From contig CANKLE010000017.1 of NCBI GenBank assembly GCA_947483075.1, positions 1 through 32,540 on the forward strand: 32,540 bases of DNA, given 5' to 3'. The notes beneath the pieces were generated by a model. It saw only the letters and a program-made list of their open reading frames with translations. It did not search any database and had not been told where the DNA came from. Positions 1-9,055 of this stretch are shown in pieces (within the stretch, counting starts at the first letter, position 1; each line of letters opens with the position of its first letter). A program made the position numbers and the translations under genes. The stretch comes from Flavobacteriaceae bacterium (GTDB taxonomy: Bacteria > Bacteroidota > Bacteroidia > Flavobacteriales > Flavobacteriaceae).

Positions 1-762
1 AAAAAAAATGATTTTTATGGTTATGGAATTGATTTACGCCCAACGGTAACCTATGATTTTTATGAAGCCCGCACGCCCGACGACAGCAAATTTTTAAAAA
101 TCCCTCAACTATTTGGAAGTTGGTTTTACTTTTCGTCCAACTACAACCGTCCGTTTTCAATTGATGTCAATCCCTATTTTGCCATTTGCAACCAGAAAGG
201 ACGCGGTCGTGTGGGCATGATGATTGAACCCAAGTACCGCTTTAGCGACCATTTTTCGTTGGCCTACTCTTTCCGATTCAATAAATCGTTTAACAACATT
301 GGTTTTTCGGACAATTTTGACGCCGACAACGATCCACTTACCGAAGATGAAGTAATTATGGCGAAACGCAACATCACTTCATTTACCAACACCATTACAA
401 GCAAGTATGCCCTCAACGAAAAAATGAGCCTGAATTTAAACATTCGACACTATTGGTCGTATGCCAAAAACGCCGCATTTTATGATTTGCAACCCAATGG
501 TGACATTAGTCTTGACACTGCCTACGCAGAAAACCACGATACAAATTTAAACACCTGGAACATGGATTTGTCCTATTCGTGGTGGTTTGCGCCGGGCAGC
601 CAGATCTCGGCCTTGTACCGCAACAGTTCTTCGTTTTATGAAAATGAATTTCGCAGCGATTTTAGTAGTAATTTCAACAAATCAATTGACAACAACTTCT
701 TGAATCACGTTTTTTCGATCAGTGTGCGTTACTTTATAGATTACAATTCCTTGAAAAATTAA
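1..762 (+). CDS. DUF5916-type outer-membrane protein, 3' end only
   Basis: The reading frame is open from the first base of the window to a TAA at 760-762, so this is the C-terminal ~253 residues of a longer protein that starts upstream. The visible part is rich in alternating polar/aromatic stretches typical of outer-membrane beta strands, and ends in the segment DLSYSWWFAPGSQISALYRN followed by a final strand SISVRYFIDYN. That ending is what I know from the DUF5916 family (N-terminal family-9 carbohydrate-binding-like domain plus a C-terminal beta-barrel-like region), common in Bacteroidota and of unproven function. The N-terminal domain cannot be checked here. An internal ATG at 211 is in frame but is not a credible start because the family resemblance extends upstream of it. 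Confidence 0.75.
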   Translation, partial: KKNDFYGYGIDLRPTVTYDFYEARTPDDSKFLKIPQLFGSWFYFSSNYNRPFSIDVNPYFAICNQKGRGRVGMMIEPKYRFSDHFSLAYSFRFNKSFNNIGFSDNFDADNDPLTEDEVIMAKRNITSFTNTITSKYALNEKMSLNLNIRHYWSYAKNAAFYDLQPNGDISLDTAYAENHDTNLNTWNMDLSYSWWFAPGSQISALYRNSSSFYENEFRSDFSSNFNKSIDNNFLNHVFSISVRYFIDYNSLKN

Positions 763-829
763 CAAGAAAACCGACTAATTTTTAGCAAATTCGGAGGACT
801 ACTTTTTTAAGGCTCGTGCAGATTTCCGT

Positions 830-837
830 TATCTTTG
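830..837 (+). promoter_or_regulatory. Bacteroidota -7 promoter box before gpmI
   Basis: TATCTTTG matches the Bacteroidota -7 consensus TAnnTTTG and lies 16 bases before the gpmI ATG, giving a very short leader. No convincing -33 TTG was found at the usual spacing. Confidence 0.5.
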
Positions 838-853
838 CGACAAATAGCTACCC

Positions 854-2371
854 ATGAATAAGAAAGTAATTTTGATGATTTTGGATGGATGGGGGAAATC
901 ACCCGATCCAAAAGTTTCAGCCATTGATAACGCCAATGTTCCCTTTATAAATAGTTTGTATACCCAATACCCCAGTGCTCAATTGCGCACCGATGGTTTG
1001 CATGTAGGCTTGCCCGAAGGCCAAATGGGAAATTCTGAGGTGGGACACATGAATTTGGGCGCCGGACGCATTGTGTACCAAGATTTGGCTAAGATAAATT
1101 TGGCTGTAAAAAACAATACCTTATCCCAAGAACTCGAATTGCAAAAGGCTTTTACCTATGCCAAAGAAAACAAAGTAGCCGTACACTTTTTAGGTTTGGT
1201 TTCGGATGGTGGCGTGCATTCACATACCTCACATTTACGTGGCTTGATCGCAGCAGCAAATGCCTATGGCGTAGAAAATAGTTTTGTTCATGCCTTTACC
1301 GATGGTCGCGATGTAGATCCCAAATCGGGCAAACAATACCTGAGCGATTTGACTACTTTTTTGGAAGGAACTAAAACCAGAATTGCTTCGGTCATTGGAC
1401 GTTATTACGCCATGGACCGCGACAAACGGTGGGAACGCGTGAAACTGGCCTACGATTTATTGGTGCACGGAACCGGCACCAAAACCCAAAATCTATTGGC
1501 AAACATAAAAGAAAGTTATGCCCAAGGGGTTACCGATGAGTTCATTCAACCGCTTGTGGTGGTGAATGAAAACCAACAGCCTTTGGCGCAAATTCAGGAC
1601 AAAGACGTGGTGATCTTTTTTAATTTCCGTACCGACCGCGGCCGGGAATTGACAGAAGCGCTTTCGCAAAAAGATTTTCACGAACACAACATGCACAGAC
1701 TCAACTTGTATTATGTAACCTTGACCAATTATGACGAAACCTACGAAAACGTGCACGTGATTTACAACAAAGACAACGTGACCGAAACCTTGGGTGAAGT
1801 CATAGAAAAAGCAGGCAAAAAGCAAATTCGCATCGCCGAAACCGAAAAATACCCACACGTAACCTTCTTTTTCTCGGGCGGACGCGAAGAACAATTTGAC
1901 GGCGAAAGTCGCATCTTAAAAAATTCACCCAAAGTAGCCACCTACGATTTACAACCCGAAATGAGCGCCTTCGAATTGGCCGAAGCTTTGGTGCCCGAAC
2001 TCGAAAATGAAGCGGTTGATTTTGTCTGCCTCAATTTTGCCAACGGCGACATGGTGGGACATACGGGCGTAATGGAAGCGGCCATCAAAGCCTGCGAAGC
2101 AGTAGATCAATGTGTGGAGAAAGTAATTACCGCCGCCTTGGCCCATGGCTATACCACCTTGGTAATTGCCGATCACGGAAATTGCGAAACGATGATTAAT
2201 CCCGACGGCAGCCCCAATACGGCACACACCACCAATCCGGTGCCGATAATTTTGGTGGACAAAGAACTCAAAACTATACATGATGGGGTTTTGGGTGACA
2301 TTGCCCCAACCATTTTGGAGTTGATGGGAATCGAAAAACCCGCTGTAATGACGCAACATTCGTTGTTGTAA
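854..2371 (+). CDS. gpmI: 2,3-bisphosphoglycerate-independent phosphoglycerate mutase
   Basis: Glycolytic/gluconeogenic enzyme that interconverts 3- and 2-phosphoglycerate in the cytoplasm with two metal ions and a phosphoserine intermediate. The 505 residues match the usual ~510. The N-terminus has the metal-binding DGWG (Asp11), followed by GNSEVGHMNLGAG with the nucleophile Ser61, the substrate-binding DGGVHSH near 118-124, and the C-terminal metal motifs ADHGNCE and TAHTTNPVPI. The ATG at 854 gives the canonical family N-terminus and follows a -7 promoter box closely. The gene stands alone between a DUF5916 gene and a terminator, so it is probably monocistronic. Confidence 0.97.
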   Translation: MNKKVILMILDGWGKSPDPKVSAIDNANVPFINSLYTQYPSAQLRTDGLHVGLPEGQMGNSEVGHMNLGAGRIVYQDLAKINLAVKNNTLSQELELQKAFTYAKENKVAVHFLGLVSDGGVHSHTSHLRGLIAAANAYGVENSFVHAFTDGRDVDPKSGKQYLSDLTTFLEGTKTRIASVIGRYYAMDRDKRWERVKLAYDLLVHGTGTKTQNLLANIKESYAQGVTDEFIQPLVVVNENQQPLAQIQDKDVVIFFNFRTDRGRELTEALSQKDFHEHNMHRLNLYYVTLTNYDETYENVHVIYNKDNVTETLGEVIEKAGKKQIRIAETEKYPHVTFFFSGGREEQFDGESRILKNSPKVATYDLQPEMSAFELAEALVPELENEAVDFVCLNFANGDMVGHTGVMEAAIKACEAVDQCVEKVITAALAHGYTTLVIADHGNCETMINPDGSPNTAHTTNPVPIILVDKELKTIHDGVLGDIAPTILELMGIEKPAVMTQHSLL

Positions 2372-2390
2372 ACCATACTATTCTCAAAGT

Positions 2391-2417
2391 AAAGGCTTCC
2401 AATTGGAAGCCTTTTTT
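2391..2417 (+). terminator. Rho-independent terminator after gpmI
   Basis: A perfect 10-bp stem (AAAGGCTTCC / GGAAGCCTTT) around an AATT loop runs into a T tract, 20 bases after the gpmI stop. It separates gpmI from the tetR-exporter operon. Confidence 0.9.
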
Positions 2418-2441
2418 ATAATTAAAAGTTAAAATTTCTTT

Positions 2442-2462
2442 TTTAATAGTATTACTATTAAA
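2442..2462. promoter_or_regulatory. Candidate TetR operator: perfect 10-bp inverted repeat
   Basis: TTTAATAGTA and TACTATTAAA form a perfect inverted repeat with a single central base. The right arm overlaps the -7 box TAAATTTG (2459-2466) of the promoter for the following TetR-type regulator and exporter genes. A short palindrome on the promoter of a TetR-family gene is the classical arrangement of a self-regulating operator. That this protein binds it is inference. Confidence 0.65.
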
Positions 2463-2466
2463 TTTG
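2459..2466 (+). promoter_or_regulatory. -7 promoter box of the TetR-exporter operon
   Basis: TAAATTTG matches TAnnTTTG and lies 23 bases upstream of the ATG at 2490. It shares four bases with the right arm of the inverted repeat at 2442-2462. Confidence 0.55.
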
Positions 2467-2489
2467 CCGGAAATTATACTTGAAGTAAA

Positions 2490-3164
2490 ATGACAAATTT
2501 GCCTTTGCACCTCCAAATTGCAGTAAATCCAAAATTGTATGTCAAAAATCCGGAGTCATCGACTTTGGGCAAAAACATCATTCAAGAGAGTATTTTATTG
2601 CTTGACGAAATTGGGTTTGACGCATTTACATTCAAAAAACTTGGCGAACGCATTGGATCGAACGAGAGCTCCTTGTACCGCTATTTTGAAAACAAACACA
2701 AATTACTGCTCTACTTGAGTTCTTGGTATTGGGGTTGGATGGACTATCGGTTGATGGTCGAAACCATGAATCTGGCAGATCCAAAAACCAAGCTCAACAA
2801 AGCCATCGCAGTTTTGGCTGGCCCCGTGGTTGACGACCAATCGACTTCACACATCAACGAATCAATCCTAAGCCGGATCATTGTGTTGGAATTTTCAAAA
2901 ACCTTTTTGACCAAAGAAGTGGATCAAGAAAATCGCGAAGGATTTTTTCTGGTGTACAAAAATGTCATCAATCGACTCATTCAAATCATTGCAGAAGTTG
3001 ATCTAAACTATCCTTATGCCAAAAGTCTAGCCTCATCAATTGTAGAAGGAGGATTACACCAACATTTTTTGAAAGATCATTTAACCTCAATTACCAATTG
3101 TAACCAAACCACTTCGCCCGCCGATTTTTACAGCCATCTGGTAACCCAACTTTTTACATCATGA
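2490..3164 (+). CDS. TetR/AcrR-family transcriptional regulator
   Basis: A 224-residue protein with the TetR N-terminal helix-turn-helix: the helix region LGKNIIQESILLLDEIGF is followed by FTFKKLGERIGSNESSLYRY (about residues 47-65). The C-terminal ligand domain is not recognisable by eye. The family normally represses adjacent efflux genes and is released by a ligand. Here the gene is first in an operon: its stop overlaps the start of the ABC exporter gene by 4 bases (ATGA). A perfect inverted repeat lies on its promoter, so autoregulation of the whole exporter operon is likely. The ligand is unknown. Confidence 0.88.
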   Translation: MTNLPLHLQIAVNPKLYVKNPESSTLGKNIIQESILLLDEIGFDAFTFKKLGERIGSNESSLYRYFENKHKLLLYLSSWYWGWMDYRLMVETMNLADPKTKLNKAIAVLAGPVVDDQSTSHINESILSRIIVLEFSKTFLTKEVDQENREGFFLVYKNVINRLIQIIAEVDLNYPYAKSLASSIVEGGLHQHFLKDHLTSITNCNQTTSPADFYSHLVTQLFTS

Positions 3165-4840
3165 ACCAAAGCAGTCCATTTATCCGATTCATAAACCTAC
3201 TCAAAGCCGATCGCAGGGATGTAGGGCAAATCGTATTTTACGCCATTTTTGCCGGACTAGTGAGTTTGTCATTGCCACTAGGAATTCAGGCTATCATCAA
3301 CCTCATTCAATCCGGGCGCGTGAGTGCATCTTGGGTTTTTTTGGTGGTAATTGTTGTCATTGGGGTAGCGCTGAGTGGCGCCATGTCGATTATGCAGTTG
3401 CGTATCACCGAAAATTTGCAACAAAAAATATTTGTACGCTCCTCTTTTGATTTTAGTTTTCGCTTGCCCAAAATAAAATACGAAATCCTACAAGACCAAA
3501 ACCCAACAGAACTGGCCAACCGATTTTTTGACACACTTATGATTCAGAAAGGAGCTTCTAAACTCTTGCTGGATTTTTCGTCCTCGCTCTTGCAAATTGT
3601 ATTTGGCATTATTTTACTGGCGTTGTATCATCCTTTTTTCATCTTGTTTGGATTGCTCTTGCTGCTGTTATTGTATGTGATATTTAAATTCTCTTACACT
3701 TCTGGACTCAACACCAGCTTGAATGAATCAAAATACAAATACAAAGTAGCCGGATGGCTGCAAGAAATTGCCCGCAATCACGCCAGTTTTCGTCGTCGAG
3801 AAAATGCCGATTTTGCATTAGACAAAAACAATCGTCTGGTTGAAGAATACATTTTAAATCGCGAAAAGCACTTTGGAGTTATTCGCAGACAATACTTGCA
3901 ACTCATTGTTTTTAAAGTGTTTATTACCGCTACTTTGCTCTTTATAGGCGGTTATTTGGTGCTAGATCAAAAAATGAATATTGGCCAATTTGTGGCCGCA
4001 GAAATTATTATATTATTGGTAATCAACTCGGTCGAAAAAGTGATTTTAGGACTAGAAACCTTTTACGATGTATTGACTTCGGTCGAGAAAATCGCTCAAG
4101 TTGTAGACCTCGAAACCGAAAAAACCAAAGCACAGCCCAACGACTATTGTTTCACCAACCTTAGTCTTGAAATTGACAAGCTATCACTCAAATTTTCGAA
4201 TAGTAAAAAAAATGTGCTTTCGGGTTTGAGTTTACAAATTCAATCGGGAGAACGCCTCTTTTTGGCGGGTGAAAACGGTTCGGGCAAATCAACCTTGTTG
4301 CGCATTTTGTCTGGACTGATTGAACCCAGCTCGGGCAGTTTTTACATCAACGACGATACCTACCAAAAAATTGACAAAAATCAATTGCGTTCACACATGG
4401 GTGTACTCATGCACGAGGACAGTTTGTTTGAGGGCAGCATAGAAGAAAATATCAGTTTTTCAAATCCAGCGATAAGCAGAGAGCAACTCAAATGGGCCAT
4501 TGACAGCGTGGGATTGGGCGAATTAATCAAATCACTTCCCGACGGGCTCGAAACGCTTGTGGTTCCTTTAGGAAAACAGATTTCCTCATCCAATGCCCAA
4601 AAAATTCTCTTGGCCCGTTGCATTGTAAACAAACCAAAGTTGCTGATTTTGGAAGATCCCGTAAACAAAATGGACGAAAAAACCGCCCGAGAAATTATTG
4701 ATTTTCTGGTTGACCCTCGCCATTCGTGGACGCTAATTGTAACCGCAAAAAACGAATACTGGGAACAAAAATGCATGCGCACAGTAACCCTTTCGGCCGG
4801 AAAAATAATCACCGATTCTAATGTAGATTCCCATGCTTAA
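3161..4840 (+). CDS. ABC exporter, fused permease and ATPase, with degenerate nucleotide-binding motifs
   Basis: A 559-residue half-transporter: a membrane domain (hydrophobic segments at about 20-75, 140-175 and 250-295) then an ATPase domain. Together with the downstream HlyD-type and TolC-type genes it should form a type I secretion-like exporter spanning both membranes. Walker A is intact (GENGSGKST, 370-378). The other motifs are not canonical. The Q-loop position reads MHED (His418). The signature LSGGQ is replaced by SSSNAQ (475-480). Walker B ends ILEDP (Glu498-Asp499, the reverse of the usual Asp-Glu). The switch histidine position reads TAKNEYW (Lys530). As the only ABC gene in the operon it would form a homodimer with two non-standard sites. 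The substrate is unknown. The gene overlaps its neighbours by 4 and 8 bases. Confidence 0.9.
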   Translation: MNQSSPFIRFINLLKADRRDVGQIVFYAIFAGLVSLSLPLGIQAIINLIQSGRVSASWVFLVVIVVIGVALSGAMSIMQLRITENLQQKIFVRSSFDFSFRLPKIKYEILQDQNPTELANRFFDTLMIQKGASKLLLDFSSSLLQIVFGIILLALYHPFFILFGLLLLLLLYVIFKFSYTSGLNTSLNESKYKYKVAGWLQEIARNHASFRRRENADFALDKNNRLVEEYILNREKHFGVIRRQYLQLIVFKVFITATLLFIGGYLVLDQKMNIGQFVAAEIIILLVINSVEKVILGLETFYDVLTSVEKIAQVVDLETEKTKAQPNDYCFTNLSLEIDKLSLKFSNSKKNVLSGLSLQIQSGERLFLAGENGSGKSTLLRILSGLIEPSSGSFYINDDTYQKIDKNQLRSHMGVLMHEDSLFEGSIEENISFSNPAISREQLKWAIDSVGLGELIKSLPDGLETLVVPLGKQISSSNAQKILLARCIVNKPKLLILEDPVNKMDEKTAREIIDFLVDPRHSWTLIVTAKNEYWEQKCMRTVTLSAGKIITDSNVDSHA

Positions 4841-6179
4841 TTTATCATCCCACAACCCTATCCCCGAAAACATGGACCGCTTTAGTGTGGTAAAAAATTT
4901 GGCCAACCGACCGCATTACAAAATGATCAATCGCCTCATTTTGTTTGTGTTTGGCTTGATCCTACTCATTTTGTTTATGCCATGGACGCAAAACATTGGA
5001 GGCAGCGGGGCAGTCACTACCTTGAAACCAAGCCAAAGACCGCAAACCATTCACAGTGCCATTGCCGGTCGAATTGAAAAATGGTATGTAAAAGAAGGTG
5101 ACTTTGTGCATAAAGGCGATACCATTGCATTTATTTCTGAAATCAAAGACGATTATTTTGATCCCAATTTAGTGGGCAACACAGCCCAACAACTCGAAGC
5201 CAAAAAAATGTCAATGGAAGCCTATGGCAGCAAAGTGGGGAGTTTGGTTGATCAATTTGCCGCCATTGAACAAGAGCGAAAACTCAAACAAAAACAAGCC
5301 CGAAACAAAATTGAACAGGCCAAACTAAAAATAAGCAGCGACAGCATGGATTTGGAAGCCATCAAAACGCAGCTCAAAATTGCCAACACCCAATTTAACC
5401 GTTCGGTTACCTTAAACAAAGAAGGCTTAAAACCCCTCTCGGATGTAGAAGAAAAGCGCCTTAAACTGCAAGAAATTCAAGCCAAAATCATTACCCAAGA
5501 AAACAAACGCTTGGCCAGTCAAAACGATTTGCTCAACAGCCAAATGGAACTCAACCGCATCGAAGCCGAATATGCCGAAAAAGCTGCCAAATCAAAAAGT
5601 GAGCGATTCACGGCTATGAGTAGCAAATTTGATACCGAGGCACAACTCAACAAATTGCGCAACCAATATGTAAATTACCAAATACGAAACGGGTTGTACT
5701 ACATTACTGCTCCGCAAGACGGCTACCTCAACCGCACTTTGCAAGCTGGTTTGGGCGAAACCATTAAAGAAGGCACCCAATTGGTGAGCATTATGCCTGC
5801 CAAATATGATTTGGCTGTAGAAACCTATGTGCGTCCTGCCGACATGCCCCTAATTCATAACGGCGAAGAAGTGCGGGTGTGGTTTGACGGATGGCCTACG
5901 ATTGTATTCTCGGGTTGGCCCACAATTTCGTATGGAACCTTTGGCGGTCGTATCGTTGCGGTAGAACAATTTATTAGTGACAATGGCAAATACCGGGTGC
6001 TCATTGCTCCCGACACGAAACAACCGGCCTGGCCTTCCCAAATTCGGATGGGATCGGGTGCACAAACTCTGGCGCTATTAAATAATGTTCCTATTTGGTA
6101 TGAAATTTGGCGAACGCTAACCGGATTTCCACCCAATTATTATGCCCCAACCGAAGTAAAAAAAGACAGTAAAAACTAA
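4833..6179 (+). CDS. HlyD-family periplasmic adaptor (membrane fusion protein)
   Basis: A 448-residue adaptor that should link the inner-membrane ABC exporter to the TolC-type channel. One transmembrane segment lies at about 34-50 (LILFVFGLILLILFMPW). A split biotinyl/lipoyl-like domain follows, with IHSAIAGRIEKWYVKEGDFV before and YITAPQDGYLNRTLQ after a long coiled coil (about 120-280) rich in Lys, Glu and Gln. A beta-barrel domain closes the protein and contains the near-repeat DGWPTIVFSGWPTISYG. The start overlaps the exporter gene by 8 bases, indicating translational coupling. Confidence 0.9.
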   Translation: MLNLSSHNPIPENMDRFSVVKNLANRPHYKMINRLILFVFGLILLILFMPWTQNIGGSGAVTTLKPSQRPQTIHSAIAGRIEKWYVKEGDFVHKGDTIAFISEIKDDYFDPNLVGNTAQQLEAKKMSMEAYGSKVGSLVDQFAAIEQERKLKQKQARNKIEQAKLKISSDSMDLEAIKTQLKIANTQFNRSVTLNKEGLKPLSDVEEKRLKLQEIQAKIITQENKRLASQNDLLNSQMELNRIEAEYAEKAAKSKSERFTAMSSKFDTEAQLNKLRNQYVNYQIRNGLYYITAPQDGYLNRTLQAGLGETIKEGTQLVSIMPAKYDLAVETYVRPADMPLIHNGEEVRVWFDGWPTIVFSGWPTISYGTFGGRIVAVEQFISDNGKYRVLIAPDTKQPAWPSQIRMGSGAQTLALLNNVPIWYEIWRTLTGFPPNYYAPTEVKKDSKN

Positions 6180-6200
6180 CCGATAAACGGCATTGTATCA

Positions 6201-7586
6201 ATGAAATGGATTCTACTTGCCTTTGTATGTGTACCCCTTTGGGCGCAAACACAGCCCGCTCAAGAATTGAGTTTTGAAGAATATTTGGGGTTTGTGAAAA
6301 AATACCATCCCCGGGTAAAAAGTGCTCAATTACAACTCAGTGCAGCGCAGGCCAATTTAATGAAGGCACGTGGGGCATTTGATCCCAAAATTGAAGTTGA
6401 TTTTAACCAAAAAAAGTTTCAAGACAAAACCTACTATGGATTATTGAACAGCAGTTTCAAAATCCCCACTTGGTATGGCATTGAAGTGAAAGCCGGATTC
6501 GAAAACAACGACGGCTATTTCTTGAATCCCCAACTCAACACCCCAGAACAAGGCCTATATGCAGTGGGTGTAACGGTTCCAGTGGGGCAAGGCTTGTGGA
6601 TTAACGAGCGCATGGCTGATTTGAAAAAAGCCAAAATGCAGCTAAATCTGAGTAAAGCCGAGCAAACACTTGCCGCCCTCTCAGTGGTGCACGAAGCCGC
6701 ACTGGCTTATTTTGCTTGGAAAAAAAACTACCAAGAAGTGGTATTGTATAGCAACTATATGCAAAATGCGCAAAAACGCTATACGGCCATCAGCACACTC
6801 ATTCGCGAAGGGGACAAACCCGCAATAGACAGTGTTGAAGCTGGAATTACCGTGCGCAGTCGGCAATTAAATTTGGCCGAAGCACAGCTTAAACTCACCA
6901 AATCCAAATTGGAATTGGCCAATTACCTCTGGATTGAAAACGTGATTCCGCTTGAATTACAAGATGCTATGATTCCCGAATTGGCCTTAGAAACAACCAT
7001 CGCCACTACCTTAGAAACCCAACAACTTTTTGCCTCAGATTGGCGTTTGGATGCCCATCCCAAAATCACGGCCCTCTCTACAAAATTGGCTTTGCTAGAA
7101 CTAGACCGCAAGCTCAAAGCCAATGCCCTATTGCCAAGAGCCGATTTGGGTTATCAGTATTTAACACCTACAACGCCTACCTACTCTCCGTTGGCCAACA
7201 ACTACAAACTGGGTGTTTCAGTCAATTTTCCGTTGTTTTTGCGCAAAGAACGCGGGAGTTTAAAACTTGCGCAATTTAAAGTACAAGACGCTCAATGGGA
7301 CATTGCGCTCGAAAGTGCACAACTGAGCAACAAAATAAAAGCACAACAAGCCGATCTAAGTACGCGAAACGCACAAAAAAACACCGCCAAAGCCTTGGTG
7401 CAATCCTACCAACTGCTGCTCGATGCCGAAGACCGTCTTTTTGGCTTGGGTGAAAGTTCGTTTTTCTTGTTAAATACCCGTGAAAACAACTTGGTGGGTG
7501 CTCAATTGCAAGCCATTCAATTCGAAAATTTGTATTTTCAATCCCATGCCGAACTTTATAAATTGGCCGCTTTGCCCAATCGCTAA
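6201..7586 (+). CDS. TolC-family outer-membrane efflux/secretion channel
   Basis: A 461-residue protein with a signal peptide (MKWILLAFVCVPLWAQ) and the TolC layout: two copies of long amphipathic helical segments separated by short beta strands, e.g. the first half SAQLQLSAAQANLMKARGAF and the second half LELDRKLKANALLPRADLGY. It should supply the outer-membrane duct for the exporter encoded just upstream (21-base gap). No terminator was seen before the convergent gene at 7628. Confidence 0.88.
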   Translation: MKWILLAFVCVPLWAQTQPAQELSFEEYLGFVKKYHPRVKSAQLQLSAAQANLMKARGAFDPKIEVDFNQKKFQDKTYYGLLNSSFKIPTWYGIEVKAGFENNDGYFLNPQLNTPEQGLYAVGVTVPVGQGLWINERMADLKKAKMQLNLSKAEQTLAALSVVHEAALAYFAWKKNYQEVVLYSNYMQNAQKRYTAISTLIREGDKPAIDSVEAGITVRSRQLNLAEAQLKLTKSKLELANYLWIENVIPLELQDAMIPELALETTIATTLETQQLFASDWRLDAHPKITALSTKLALLELDRKLKANALLPRADLGYQYLTPTTPTYSPLANNYKLGVSVNFPLFLRKERGSLKLAQFKVQDAQWDIALESAQLSNKIKAQQADLSTRNAQKNTAKALVQSYQLLLDAEDRLFGLGESSFFLLNTRENNLVGAQLQAIQFENLYFQSHAELYKLAALPNR

Positions 7587-7627
7587 TTGTTTAAAAAAAC
7601 TGAATTAGGAACTTTTCATTTGTTCAC

Positions 7628-8902
7628 TTAAATAGAATTTAACAGCTCATAATAGGCCCTTTCGATTCCTTCCTGGTGATTGGGATGCGCGATGCGAATC
7701 ATCGCTTCGGCACGTTGTTTTAAGGTTTTGCCATACAAATCGGCAATGCCGTATTCGGTGATGATGTATTGCACATGCGAACGAGTACTCACCACGCCCG
7801 CCCCTTGTTTCAAAAAAGGCACAATGCGGCTCTCTCCTCGTTTGGTCGTCGAAGGCAACGCAATAATCGCTTTTCCGCCTTCGCTCAAAGAAGCGCCGCG
7901 AATAAAATCCATTTGGCCGCCCACTCCAGAATACATACGAGGACCAATCGAATCGGCACAAACTTGCCCCGTTACATCGACCTCAATCGCCGAATTGATG
8001 GCAATCATTTTGGGATTTTTTCGGATGCGCGCGGTATCATTTACCATCGAAGATTCCTTCATTTCGATGAACGGATTGTCATTGACGTAGTTGTACAAAC
8101 GTTGCGAACCTACTAAAAAAGTAGCCAATACGCGACCGCGCAAGGTGCCTTTGTAATTGCAGGTAATTACCCCACTTTCGATCAAATCAATTACCCCATC
8201 CGAAAACATCTCGGTATGTAAACCCAACTCTTTGTGATTCGTCAATTTGCTTAAAGCCGCATTGGGAATCGATCCAATACCCATTTGCAAAGTGCTTCGG
8301 TCGTCTATTAAAGATGCCACAAAACCACCTATTTTTTCTTCCTCGGCAGTAAAGGGCGCAACTTCGTGTCCGTAAATGGGCACATCGACTTCTACCAAAT
8401 AATCAATTTTGGACACATGAATAATCCCGTCGCCAAAAGTTCTGGGCATATTTTTATTGACCTGAGCCACTACAATTTTGGCCTGTTCTATCGCTGCCAC
8501 AGTAGCTTCGACCGAAACGCCTAGGGAACAATAGCCGTGCACATCGGGGGGTGAAACGTGAATAAACACCACATCAAGTGGCAACACTTTTTTGCGAAAC
8601 AAATGCGGCAATTCACTCAAAAAAACTGGCGTGTAGGATCCGTTTCCGGCTTTGAGGGTATGACGCACATTGGCGCCAATAAAAAACGAATTCACGTGAA
8701 AACTATCGGCCAAAGCGGGATTGGCATAACGGGCCTCGCCTTCGGTGTGCAAGTGACAAATTTCTACGTCGCGCAATTCGTGGGCGCGTTCGGTTAAGGC
8801 GTTGGCCAAAATAGTAGGGGCTGCCGCTGCGGCTTGCAAATACACCCGATCTCCCGATTTTACCACTTGTACCGCTTGTGCGGCTGTAACATATTTACTC
8901 AT
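7628..8902 (-). CDS. Acetyl-CoA hydrolase/CoA-transferase family protein (4-hydroxybutyrate CoA-transferase-like)
   Basis: A 424-residue cytoplasmic CoA-transferase/hydrolase that would move or release CoA from small acyl-CoAs such as acetyl-CoA. Visible motifs are MGIGSIPNAAL, HTEMFSDGVIDL (carrying the expected catalytic glutamate) and the C-terminal glycine-rich YSGVGGQMDFIRGA. I start it at the ATG at 8902 (MSKYVTAAQAVQVV). An in-frame start 81 bases upstream would lie above a good -7 promoter box at 8918-8925, so the longer form would not be fully transcribed from that promoter. Exact substrates cannot be told from sequence alone. Confidence 0.9.
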   Translation of the reverse strand: MSKYVTAAQAVQVVKSGDRVYLQAAAAAPTILANALTERAHELRDVEICHLHTEGEARYANPALADSFHVNSFFIGANVRHTLKAGNGSYTPVFLSELPHLFRKKVLPLDVVFIHVSPPDVHGYCSLGVSVEATVAAIEQAKIVVAQVNKNMPRTFGDGIIHVSKIDYLVEVDVPIYGHEVAPFTAEEEKIGGFVASLIDDRSTLQMGIGSIPNAALSKLTNHKELGLHTEMFSDGVIDLIESGVITCNYKGTLRGRVLATFLVGSQRLYNYVNDNPFIEMKESSMVNDTARIRKNPKMIAINSAIEVDVTGQVCADSIGPRMYSGVGGQMDFIRGASLSEGGKAIIALPSTTKRGESRIVPFLKQGAGVVSTRSHVQYIITEYGIADLYGKTLKQRAEAMIRIAHPNHQEGIERAYYELLNSI

Positions 8903-8917
8903 ACCTTGAATTTTGAC

Positions 8918-8925
8918 CAAAGATA
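8918..8925 (-). promoter_or_regulatory. -7 promoter box of the CoA-transferase gene
   Basis: On the minus strand this reads TATCTTTG (TAnnTTTG). A TTG lies at 8942-8944 with a 16-base spacer, slightly shorter than the usual range. The position supports the start codon at 8902. Confidence 0.55.
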
Positions 8926-9028
8926 CCGCGACATTGCTGCACAAAAAATGATTTATCTCATGGTTTGCCGCTATTTTGCTCAAAAATTTAGCAGTAGCTG
9001 CAGTTCATAAACTATTCGATTTTTTACC

Positions 9029-9036
9029 TACTTTTG
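9029..9036 (+). promoter_or_regulatory. -7 promoter box of map
   Basis: TACTTTTG matches TAnnTTTG and lies 19 bases before the map ATG. It is divergent from the CoA-transferase promoter about 100 bases away. Confidence 0.5.
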
Positions 9037-9055
9037 GTCACCTATTTTTCACAGT

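Noticed and set aside
1493..2376. Several long minus-strand open frames opposite gpmI
   Set aside because: They are antisense shadows of a strongly conserved gene and have no recognisable protein features.
8903..8983. Longer N-terminus of the CoA-transferase
   Set aside because: The extra 27 residues do not resemble the family, and a good promoter box lies inside the extension.
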